Below, one piece after another: positions 56,001 to 64,000 of a stretch of DNA of 64,000 nt (the first letter of the stretch is position 1; every line of letters starts with the position of its first letter). A program made the translations under genes and the position numbers. The DNA is from Mesorhabditis belari (Eukaryota; Nematoda; Chromadorea; Rhabditida; Rhabditidae), in contig CAUEEP010000725.1 of assembly GCA_958450365.1 (NCBI GenBank), positions 1,760,501 to 1,824,500 of the forward strand. Reading direction: 5' to 3'. The notes under the pieces were generated by a model. That model was not told where the DNA came from. It did no database searches and saw nothing but the letters and a program-made list of their open reading frames with translations.

Positions 56001-56713
56001 ATCGGGCATAAAATGGTAGTACTAGAGAGTACTAGAGATTGATATGAAAGGCTTTTGTGACCCAGTTACCCAAGTATCAAAGCTTTTGTTTTCAAACCTG
56101 CATAAGCGGATCCTCATCACGTGTCACCGTTTCTTCAGCTTTCCCTCAGTCGGTTGTTCAGTGAGATCTTCATGTGTAATCTCTTCAAATGACACTGACT
56201 AAATGCGTTTTTTTTAGTATTTCTAATCAAGATGGTTTGTTTCTTAAGTAAATTGTGGAAGAAGCTTAGGCTTTGCGCACAAGTATTCTGTGCCATGTAC
56301 ATTGACAAAATCCAAATCTTAATGAACACCAATCATCAAGTTTTGATTTAAAACTTAAGTAAATTGTGGAAGAAACTTTGCGCGGAAGTATTAAACTTTT
56401 AAAAGTATGCATTTATTTAATAACTGTGAAACAAAATGCACAAGTTAGCCCAAAGCCTTTACTGCCTTAATACCATAAAGATATTGCAGAGAAAAAACCC
56501 ATAAATGGAAAGAAAACCAAATTTTCTAGCAGCTGGGATCGAAGCCGTGACCCGAACCCTCCCGACTAGAATACAATACTTCTAACCAATCACCCATGAC
56601 CACAGAAATCTTACTTTTCGAAGTAACTTCTTCAAGACTTCAGGAGTGTCCTTGATTGGTGAGATGAGTGTCTCATCGATGTGTGGAGGCAGATCGGCGG
56701 CTGTGGGCGGCAT
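50081..56713 (-). CDS. fat-2: Delta-12 fatty acid desaturase, FAT-2-like, 10 exons, 377 aa
   Basis: The exons are 56713-56615, 55046-54880, 54839-54758, 54660-54550, 52922-52828, 52520-52391, 52169-52044, 50934-50870, 50793-50646 and 50191-50081. All junctions keep phase and the total is 378 codons with the stop; C. elegans FAT-2 has 376 residues. The three histidine boxes that bind the di-iron centre are intact: HDCGH (105-109), HRLHH (141-145) and HVAHH (306-310). Family signatures include PYWPWQKSH, GSHFWPFSRMF, MVTYLQHQ and KGQLQTIDRPYGFG. HDCGHG and HHLFFTQIPHYNL favour FAT-2 (delta-12) over the FAT-1 omega-3 enzyme. It is an ER membrane enzyme that turns oleoyl into linoleoyl chains, the entry to nematode polyunsaturated fatty acids. 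A 3' splice site 23 nt before the ATG may be a trans-splice acceptor. The large introns 1, 4, 7 and 9 hold MITE C, minisatellites and tRNA-like pieces. Confidence 0.9.
50300..50565. repeat. Minisatellite in the last desaturase intron
   Basis: Five units of agccaggctcggccaga (50304-50385) are followed by degenerate ccctggcttgacc-type sequence. GC-rich against an AT-rich background. Confidence 0.85.
51262..51692. mobile_element. MITE family C, copy 2
   Basis: Reverse-orientation copy of 20685-21067, somewhat longer because the ccaaaa end arrays are expanded. It starts gacttcggaaaacaaaactt and ends gtttgccgaagtctag. It lies in intron 7 of the desaturase gene. Confidence 0.85.
52190..52240 (-). 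pseudogene. Copied end of desaturase exon 6
   Basis: ataattaccgtagcccaagt plus gaaacaggcaagcc repeats the 3' end and donor of exon 6 (52384-52420), about 185 bp away in intron 6. Both lie beside agtttttt and aaagtcgg words. It is a fragment of a local duplication. Confidence 0.7.
53085..53160 (-). repeat. tRNA-like sequence in desaturase intron 4
   Basis: The - strand has gattcagcgttagagcatct, a ctgc/gcag anticodon-type stem around ccggcaa, and gtcgagggttcaattt (B box). The acceptor stem does not pair. tRNA-derived repeat. Confidence 0.5.
53180..53265. repeat. (GTCT/GTCC)n microsatellite
   Basis: Tetranucleotide array in intron 4 of the desaturase gene, preceded by ttttataaaagagctttg. It resembles the larger array at 61181-61470. 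Confidence 0.9.
53875..53945 (-). repeat. tRNA-like sequence in desaturase intron 4
   Basis: The - strand has tggccaagtggttgagtggt and gaattcgaactcgcc, a Leu/Ser-style D-arm and a T-loop-like motif, but no consistent cloverleaf. Confidence 0.4.
54065..54520. repeat. 12-13-bp minisatellite in desaturase intron 4
   Basis: Units of accaatcattgg with variants (aaccaatcattg, gatccaattgtacc). The array is nearly palindromic, so frames open on both strands. Confidence 0.9.
56525..56600 (-). repeat. tRNA-like sequence in desaturase intron 1
   Basis: The - strand has gtgattggttagaagtattg and cacggcttcgatcccagc. Long middle part and unpaired acceptor stem; probably tRNA-derived. Confidence 0.45.
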
Positions 56714-56736
56714 CTCTGACTCCTGGGGACCCAAGT

Positions 56737-57189
56737 CTAAAAGTAGTTATAGGAATAGAACTTTTTAAGCTAATAAAAAGCAATACCTAAAATGTTTCGA
56801 TACATGAAAAGAGAAGACAATTTTCAACTATAGACCTTGTTTTGTGCTGTGCTCGAAAGAGCCGCTCGTTTGAGCTACGATAAAATCTTGAGAAGTGTCA
56901 AAATGGATTTGTGTTTTGATTGAGGGAGTAGGGAATTGAGATCAGAATTTCGACGAAATGAAAAGATGAATAATGAGTTTAAAACAGCTGGGATCGGTTC
57001 AGCACATTCTTATCTCAGAGTCGATTATCTCAACGAACGATTTCAACCAAAAAAAAGTCGTATTTTTATCTACCCATTTAGGGTTGAAGTAAAGGCAGAT
57101 ACTGTAATTTTACAATTACATCTTTCCAATTAAAAATTAGAATTGATTAGAAAGAATTAGCGAATTGTAAACTCAATTATCGCAAATAA
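56737..57189. other. Upstream region of the desaturase gene
   Basis: This would contain the promoter if transcription starts close to the trans-splice site. I see no clear TATA or known binding site. A 65-codon + strand frame near 56936 has no support. Confidence 0.45.
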
Positions 57190-57358
57190 ATCGTTGCTTT
57201 GCTTTGCTTATTGTTTCAAAAATCAAATATCGACAATCAAATATCCAAAAATCAAATATCGACCAAAAATGTAAAGGACTTTGACAAAGATTTAGGAGAT
57301 CAGCAATTTACACAATAGAATTTAGAATAAGGCTTCATGGCTCTTATCCGGTATACTA

Positions 57359-57780
57359 TTAGGGTGGTGCAAAAGAAACTGCCGATGGGTATCAGCTCTC
57401 ATTTATCAGAAACGAGCCATGCTAACGGCATTATTGCTAACGGCAGAAACGAGTAGCATTACTGTTTAACTTCAAAATTGGAAAGTCTGCTGCTGAATCG
57501 CATCGTTCTCTTTGTGTTGCTTTCGGAGATGGCAGTTCGTCTCTCAGGCAGTGTCAGACTTGGTTTCAACAATTCCGAGAAGGAGACGAGGCTTTGAAAG
57601 ATTACGAGCACAGTTCGAGGCCAGAAGTCGTGAATGAAGCCAAGCTGAGGGACGTTATTCAGATCGATCCATGCCAATCGGCTCGAAATCTTGCGAAAAT
57701 ATTCCATTGTGATCATGTCACCATCGAATCTTTTTTTTGAATTTACCGTCAAATAGGCAGCTTCTCTTGCACCACCCTAA
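57359..57780 (+). mobile_element. Truncated mariner of a second family
   Basis: 422 bp, TA on both sides, ends ttagggtggtgcaaaagaaa and, inverted, ttctcttgcaccaccctaa. The + strand keeps the N-terminal DNA-binding region (CQTWFQQFREGDEALKDYEH, then LRDVIQIDPCQSARNLAKIF), interrupted at the start and cut before the catalytic domain. Non-autonomous. Confidence 0.8.
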
Positions 57781-57782
57781 TA

Positions 57783-57893
57783 GTACCGCACCCCCATAAT
57801 GGCGGTGCGGAGTGTTGCGTGGTCTAGCTTTGAACGAGTTTTTCTCGGCATTGGTTTATGCAACAACGTGCGCTTAGGTATCAAAAAATAGCC
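57783..57893. mobile_element. Half copy of MITE family B
   Basis: gtaccgcacccccataatgg to ggtatcaaaaaatagccctg matches one half of the copies at 6142 and 60585. The other half is absent at this site. Confidence 0.75.
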
Positions 57894-58141
57894 CTGAACA
57901 AACGAATTGTAAACTCAATTATGGCAAATCAATCGTTCCTATTGTTTATTGTTTCCAAAAATCAAATATCGACATAAAAATTTAAAGAACTTTGGACAAA
58001 GATTTACAAGTTCAACAATTTGCACAATAAAATTTAGAATAATGGTTCACAGCTCTTATCCGGTATACTAGAATCGTATCAATCCAAAAGCGAACAGAAA
58101 AAAAACAGAAAAACGAATCAATCAAAAAAAACGCTTTACTG

Positions 58142-58826
58142 AGTTTGGAAAAGTTGCTGGTAAACGCCTGACTTATTACCAAAGTGCCAAATTTTATTTA
58201 GGAAAATAAAGCCCTTAATCTTGGCATCATTTATCTACAAAGAACTTCCCGATTGGGATTATACAACTCATTTTACAAGCTCTTGAATAAGCTCAACGAC
58301 TCTCTCCGGCGATCTCCCGTTTTTGACACACAATATTTTCATCTAGAAAGGGATTCCTTCAAGCAAACTTGTGGTATTTTACTTTAAAAGTACCATTCAG
58401 CAAAAATATAACGCTAAAGAAGAAGCAAGATCAGCACAGCAAGATCTTCATGTCAAATGGACATTCAAATAATCTCAAATTTTCCCATCAACCCAGAAAT
58501 CAACCCCAATTTTGGCTATGAAAGTTTGATAAAAGAGTTTGCTCTTATTCTCATTGCTATCAAATGATATTAAATGTTATTTTCTCACAAAATCAGTATC
58601 AAAAAAACATTCTAACAATTTTTTTTATTAAGAAAAGTGTCAAAAACGGGAGATCGCCGGAGAGAGTCGTTGAGCTTATTCAAGAGCTTGTAAAATGAGT
58701 TGTATAATCCCAATCGGGAAGTTCTTTGTAGATAAATGATGCCAAGATTAAGGGCTTTATTTTCCTATATAAAATTTGGCACTTTGATAATAAGTCAGGC
58801 GTTTACCAGCAACTTTTCGAAAAAGG
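58142..58826. repeat. Foldback with arms of about 190 bp
   Basis: gcctgacttattaccaaagt against actttgataataagtcaggc, and gagcttattcaagagcttgt against acaagctcttgaataagctc. Non-coding loop. Confidence 0.85.
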
Positions 58827-59013
58827 TTTCGACATAATTACGCTGTACAATCTGACATAACTGTTGAAGGGAATAACAGACAAGGAAAAGTTCTACAAAA
58901 CCATAAATGACAGCTAAAGGGTTGGGTTTTGTGAATTGAGAATTCCTGTTCGAAATTTCGAACAGGAATCAGAAATTATACCAGATGACAGAAAGTGGTG
59001 AAAGGCGAAAATA

Positions 59014-59914
59014 TTGGGTTGGTGAATTGAAAACTGTCGGCTATTGTCATAAGTGACAGTTTGAGCACTTTCTTCAAAAGAAACCCATTTTGGTGTCAAT
59101 GGAGAAGTTGTAGAGAATCAAAAATCAAGCTTATATCCAAATTTTCAGAACGATTTAAAAACTGGTTTTCAAGAGATGCCAAATTTACGAATTTTCACAA
59201 AACTTGCAACAAAACTTGCATTTTAAGCGAAACTACTAAGTGTATCTTTTTGGAAATTTGGCTATAAGCCTAATTTTTGATTCTCTACAACTTTTCTATT
59301 GACACCAAAATGGGTTTCTTTTGAAAAAGTGCTCAAACTGGGACATCTCCAGTCCTCCATTTTTGAGTCTCACACTTGTCTCACACACAAACCAAAATCG
59401 TATTGTCTATTGTCATATGGCACAGTTTGGATATAGAGAGAGTGGTGTACTGGAAGTTGCTGGATAGCAAGACGACCCTTAATGCAATCAAATACAGTGA
59501 ACAGTTGGGAAAGGTGAATGAATCCCTAAAGTAGAATAAGCCCTTCAAGTCAAAGATCGTTCTCCTCCCTCATATTGCAAAACTGACTCGCTCTAAAATA
59601 AACAGCCTTGGTTGGGAACTTTTGGCAAATCCCCCATACAGTCCGGACCTTGCCCCTTCTGATTACTATTTATTCCGGACCATGAGTAATGAGCTTGCGG
59701 GAGAACACTTCGATTCGGAAGAAGCAGTCAAAAATTGAATTTGGAAGTTTTTCGATTCAAAACCAAAATCCTACTACGAAAGAGGAATCCGCAAATTGCC
59801 TGTAAAATGGGCAGAAGTCGTCAATAGTAATGGAAATTAGTTGGAATGAATTGATGGTTTCATGTTGAATAAATTTTAGTTCAAAGTCCGGCAGTTTTCA
59901 ATTCACCAACCCAA
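59014..59914 (+). mobile_element. Mariner (DD34D) copy 4, non-autonomous
   Basis: 901 bp, TA on both sides. The transposase C-terminus is readable on the + strand (DLAPSDYYLFRTMSNELAGE) but broken by a stop after AVKN. The first part of the frame has lost the HDNARPHV codons by a small deletion. Confidence 0.85.
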
Positions 59915-60584
59915 TAAAATATCTCACAAAACGAGATACAAAACAGCTTTATAATCAGCTTATAATCAAGTTGAGAAGAAAAAAAGAAAAAATCGTTTAA
60001 CTTTAAAAATGCTGAATAAGTCCAGTGAAATCAATGCTTTACTAATGTCTCCCTTGGGTGTCTTTTAAGAAAGAAAAGGCTCAATTTTTTGGGGGAAGTT
60101 GCATGTCCGGGAGGGGAATTTCTTTGCACAATCCCGCCCATCTTTCAGATATTTTTTTCGCTGTCCCTAGAGAGATTCTTTCCGGATTTTCACTAAGAAA
60201 AACTGAAAAAGAACAAAAGTGAGAGAATTCAAGGCTTTTATTGAATTAACCACGTTTGTTAGAGCCAAGTTATAACCAAGTTTGTTATAACAAAGTTTGT
60301 AAAAAGATTTCTCAAAGAAAATTAATGAGAAAGTTTTGTGAAAGAATTAGACAAGGGATCTAAGAGCTCAAAGCATACTTTAAAATTGATGAACTGTGGT
60401 TTAATGGCGGGGATTGACACAGACGGAGAGAGAAAGATAAGATGGGAAAACTGGGAAAATGGGAATCACATGAAAAATGCGTCTATCGGTCAAAATGATA
60501 GGTCAAAGAGCAAAATTGTCGATTTGCCGAAGTTTTGAATATTTCAAATTTTCTTAAATGATTAAAGATTTCTAGACTTTCTAC
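59915..60584. other. Gene-free stretch
   Basis: The piece at 60385-60445 (gtggtttaatggcggggatt) is repeated at 60885-60945 on the other side of the MITE B copy. No exons seen. Confidence 0.55.
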
Positions 60585-60853
60585 TACCGTAAATACTGTA
60601 ATAGTACCCCACCGCCCTCGTACAGTCGTGTAGTCGCAAAAGTCTTTTAGTGTTTCATTTTTTGCAAAGCGCCCGTACTTTCAAAAAATGCGTCTTTGGT
60701 ATCAAAAAATAGCCCTGAATTTCAGCTATTTTTTGATATTCAAACGAACACTGTAGCATAAACCAGTGTCGAGAAAAACGCGTCCAAAGCTAGACTACGC
60801 AACGCTCCGCACCGTCACTATGGGGGTGGGGTACTATTACAGTATTTACGGTA
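60585..60853. mobile_element. MITE family B, complete copy
   Basis: 269 bp, same ends as 6142-6409. The interior runs largely in the opposite orientation, as expected for a near-palindromic element. Confidence 0.85.
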
Positions 60854-61180
60854 AGTTAATCGTAACTATGACTGGGTAAATTGATAAATTGTGGTTTAAT
60901 GGCGAGGATCGACACAGACTGAGAGACAAAGAATGGTAAGATCTAGATTGAAAATAAGATCAACTTGTCGAAAACTTGACTTTCACTTTATCTAATGAAA
61001 AGCCATACTAAAAGAGAATTTGTTGTCGATTTAAAGTTCATATAAAATGGTAAAGTCAATAATTAAGTTAAGGAATTGTAAACGATTACAAATTTGTTAT
61101 TCTTTTTAAAGTATTCAGTCAAAGTTCGTTTGATAAATGTTTATCGTTTACCTTTTGTCATCTACTATATATAAAGCAGA

Positions 61181-61185
61181 AGAGA

Positions 61186-61220
<35 letters not shown>

Positions 61221-61470
61221 CTATCCGTCTGTCTGACTATCCGTCTGTCCGTCTGTCTGTCCGTATGTCTGTCCGTCTATCCGTCTATCCGTCTCTCTGT
61301 CTGTCCGTCCGTCTCTCTGTCTGTCCGTCTGTCTGTCCGTCTGTCCGTCTATCCGTCTCTCTGTCTGTCCGTCTGTCTGTCTATCCGTCTGTCTATCTAT
61401 CCCTCTGTCCATCTGTCCGTCTGTCTGTCTATCCGTCTGTCTGTCTATCTGTCCGTCTGTCCGTCTCTCT
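61181..61470. repeat. (GTCT/GTCC)n microsatellite with structured flanks
   Basis: About 290 bp of gtct, gtcc and atcc tetramers. Left flank tatatataaagcagaagaga, right flank gcgtaaacgcgacgttccgt. Helentron-related DINE/mini-me elements of insects carry such an array near one end, so this may be part of a similar element. Confidence 0.85.
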
Positions 61471-62035
61471 GTGCGTAAACGCGACGTTCCGTAATTACGT
61501 TTGCTCTATCGGTTAAAAAGCAAAGTATTCAGCGTGTTCGCGATATTTTCCTCCTGGGGGTTTTCGGCTATGATGAATCTAACTTTTAGGTCCATTTTTA
61601 AAAAGGTGCGGGGCTTAACATGGGTTACAGTTTTAGTCATTTGAAAGAAAGAAAAAGCATCGCCAGCGGAAAACGCGAACAAAGTAAGCGTTTTAGAATA
61701 ATCTGCGAGAACGAAAACTGGTTTTTTTAAAAATATTGAAAAATGAGTACATAAAGAAAGCCGCTAAACGGATTACTTTGAAATTTTGGTTGTAGATCTA
61801 ACTTTTTGTGCGCTATCTTTTTATCTTGTCATTAAAATAGGTTTGATTGGAAAAAGTCGTCCAAATCGCAGTATCAAACCTTGTTGTTTTTGAATACTCG
61901 GCTTCTTGTTAATGAAAAACCTTTAAAACAAAGCTTTTCAGAAACCTTCAAAAGTCATTTGCAAGAGAAATGATTGAGCTATCTAAAACCGTATTTCATT
62001 TGGTTGGACTTATTGAATTAGAAAATGAATTTAGG

Positions 62036-62341
62036 TGAAAGACTTTGTCCTTTGTCTAAAGTGTACAAAGTGCACTGTACTTTGCCCACAACAATCTTTT
62101 CATACGAAAATTAAATGATATCAAATGGAGGAGACTGGCCCGAACAGGACACAACCCTTTTGAACACTTAAACTTGAATCGCATTGAACTTTACTCCCAG
62201 CAAGCTGCTCGGGTCAGTCTCCTCCATTTGATACCATTTGATTTTCATATGAAAAGATTGTTGTGGGCAAAGTACAGTGCACTTTGTCTAAAGTGTACAA
62301 AGTGCACTGTACTTTGCCCACAACAATCGTACACTTCGGAC
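62036..62341. repeat. Foldback with cactgtactttgcccacaac arms
   Basis: Left arm 62036-62143 and right arm 62210-62295 are inverted (ttgcccacaacaatcttttc against gaaaagattgttgtgggcaa). A third partial copy follows to 62330. Non-coding. Confidence 0.8.
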
Positions 62342-63270
62342 AAAAGTACACTTTGTCCGTTAGCTTTCTGTCCACTAGATATTCAGGGAATTCATTTCCA
62401 TTGAAACAGGGAGTTCATTTCCATTGCATTATTGATTAAACGGTTCAAATGCCCCTCTCCTATTAAAAAACTATTAAAATCGAACTTTCCCAGTGTTCAA
62501 TCTGTTCACTCTCAACACTTCAATCATTCATTTTTCAGAAACAATTTTTTCTATGTGGAAAGCGGTGGCAAAGTACATTCTGTGTTGAAAGGGCGGGGCT
62601 AAAATATGGGGCCATTCTATCGGTCAGTTAGCAAAAAGAGATGGGAAAGGGAATGGAAACAAAGAGCAATCGGTGAGAGGTGGAAAAAGAGAGATCAAAC
62701 GCGTTGATAGATTGAAAAGACTGGGAATCCTTTGGAAGTGATGGGGAACTGAAATGGCTGAACAGACGGGACTTGAAAGAGATGAAGAGACACTAGCCAG
62801 TGACGCAAGTGTGGGAAATTTGAACAGTCCCGTCGATCGGCTAAAAGAAAAAAGGATTAGACTGATTGATCTAAGAAAAAAGTTGAACGGATTTCAAAGA
62901 TCGATCGATGGATAGTAAGAATATGAAAGAAAAGCTGGAAGTCTGGTCTTAAACGATTTAAGCTTCGGAAAACAGACACCAGACAATAAGAATTCTGTAT
63001 TTTTAAGCTTGGAAATCATTTTTTTGAATCATTTTATTGTCAGGAAGCTAAAGAAAAAGGTTGAATGGATTTCAATGCATAGTAAAGAGATGGAAATAGA
63101 GTCTAGAAGTGGGATAATCTTATTAGTCTTTAAGATAGTAATAAGCAAAGCTGGACACATTGAAAAATTTCGAATGATCTAAAAGATCGGACGATCCGGA
63201 ATACGCAGCTAAATGCAAATTCAATAAAATGTAAATGTCATCTGAAATCTAGTAATGAGATCATTTCCCG
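62342..63270. other. Gene-free purine-rich stretch
   Basis: ggaaag/gagaga-rich sequence with one GC-box-like motif (gggcggggc, about 62590). I see no exon. Confidence 0.5.
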
Positions 63271-63463
63271 GGGGTAGGCTACTTTGCGCCAAATTTTTTG
63301 CGCAACAAGGTCATTTGCGCAACTAGGTCTTTTGCGCAACTCACCATAACTTTTTCTAAATCATCCAATCTTTATGATTTTAGTTTCATTTTGTTGCACT
63401 TATTGAGATCTACAAAATGAAACCAAAATCATAAAGATTGGATGATTTCGAAGAAAGTTATCG
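63271..63463. mobile_element. MITE family D, copy 4, right end lost
   Basis: It starts gggtaggctactttgcgcca and contains gcgcaactcaccataacttt and the aaaatgaaaccaaaatcata centre. The right terminal repeat is missing. Confidence 0.8.
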
Positions 63464-64000
63464 AAAGGTTTCGATTCCGCTCCCCAGCCAAACTCTTTTG
63501 TGACTCAAGTAATCGGATTCTGGTCTGGAACAACCCTGGTTTCAAGTTCAAGAAGACAAAAGAAATTTATACATTATCCAACGATATTTTTGAAACATTT
63601 CTAAGAAATGATTTTAAGAGCCGAATCTTGTTCTTCTCCTTGTCGTTTTTGCTGAAGCAGATGATTTTTTCAGGCACAATTCCCAGGTGAAATCGAAAGG
63701 GTAACAGCTGAGAATTGTCGAACAAAAAAAAGAGTTGGAACAGGTGTAAATCAAGAAAGAAATCACGAGAATCGGATCGGAAATGACAAATACTAGAGAA
63801 AAAGTTGCAGAAAAGTGATTCCGTTCGAAGCACTGATTGGCTAAAAAGAGGCTAAATCTCAGTTGAGGGAAAGGCGAAAAGAAAAGGGGAAAATGTCACT
63901 AAATTGGGCATTCCCGCGCTTTTTTGCAACTTCTCAGAAAATGGGGAAAAAGGAGATGAAACGGGAAAATGATCCGCTGACGACAATCCGAGGAAGAAGA
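63464..64000. other. Right edge, no gene identified
   Basis: An 82-codon + strand frame (63442-63690) begins inside the MITE D remnant and has no recognisable domain. Near 63910 the motif attcccgcgc resembles an E2F site, but this alone does not show a promoter. Confidence 0.4.

Larger units (their letters stand above)
57190..58072. repeat. Direct duplication flanking two nested elements
   Basis: The segment 57190-57358 (aaaatcaaatatcgacaatc, gctcttatccggtatacta) is repeated at 57927-58072. Between the copies lie a truncated mariner (57359-57780) and half of a MITE B. Confidence 0.75.

Noticed and set aside
61137..61516. Frames rich in CLSVCLSV and RTDRQTD
   Set aside because: GTCT/GTCC microsatellite.

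Overview
This is nuclear DNA of a nematode, probably rhabditid-like; I cannot name the species. The evidence is interstitial TTAGGC arrays (the nematode telomere unit) at about 10.74-10.93 kb and 33.63-33.84 kb, TTTTCAG-type 3' splice sites including likely trans-splice acceptors a few bases before start codons, AT-rich introns, and three gene types typical of nematodes: a receptor-globin fusion, a C6/DUF281 secreted protein and a FAT-2-type desaturase.

Five multi-exon genes can be reconstructed. (1) + strand, 9988-18541: twelve exons encode a 491-residue protein that joins a seven-helix peptide-type GPCR to a C-terminal globin-like domain, the architecture of GLB-33. (2) - strand, 26195-22947: four exons encode a 199-residue cysteine-rich surface protein ending in a hydrophobic tail. 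(3) - strand, 43144-40848: seven exons encode an unrecognised 261-residue protein. (4) - strand, 47768-45202: a secreted C6-domain protein whose frame breaks at one junction. (5) - strand, 56713-50081: ten exons encode a 377-residue delta-12 (FAT-2-like) desaturase with all three histidine boxes. I see no pathway linking them. Gene 1 would sense a peptide and a gas, redox state or nitrite in neurons, gene 5 makes polyunsaturated fatty acids, and genes 2 and 4 are secreted or surface proteins.

Most of the remaining sequence, including most large introns, is repeats. There are four DD34D mariner copies of about 0.9 kb, a truncated mariner of a second family, a DD37D (maT-type) element, a decayed piggyBac element with TTAA sites, a solo LTR with a 5-bp target duplication, an RTE-like LINE fragment, several MITE families, many foldback elements, tRNA-derived repeats and numerous minisatellites, several of which lie inside the MITEs.

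Layout: 0-9.9 kb, MITEs and repeats; 9.9-18.5 kb, the GPCR-globin gene; 18.8-22.8 kb, the piggyBac remnant and a 2.4-kb foldback with nested insertions; 22.9-26.2 kb, gene 2, whose last intron holds a mariner and a copied piece of the globin gene; 26.6-40.8 kb, repeats, including a 51-bp array derived from a mariner DNA-binding domain; 40.8-47.8 kb, genes 3 and 4; 48-50 kb, MITEs; 50-56.7 kb, the desaturase; 57-64 kb, repeats with no gene I can support. Exon coordinates were worked out by eye from splice signals and phase and have no transcript support.
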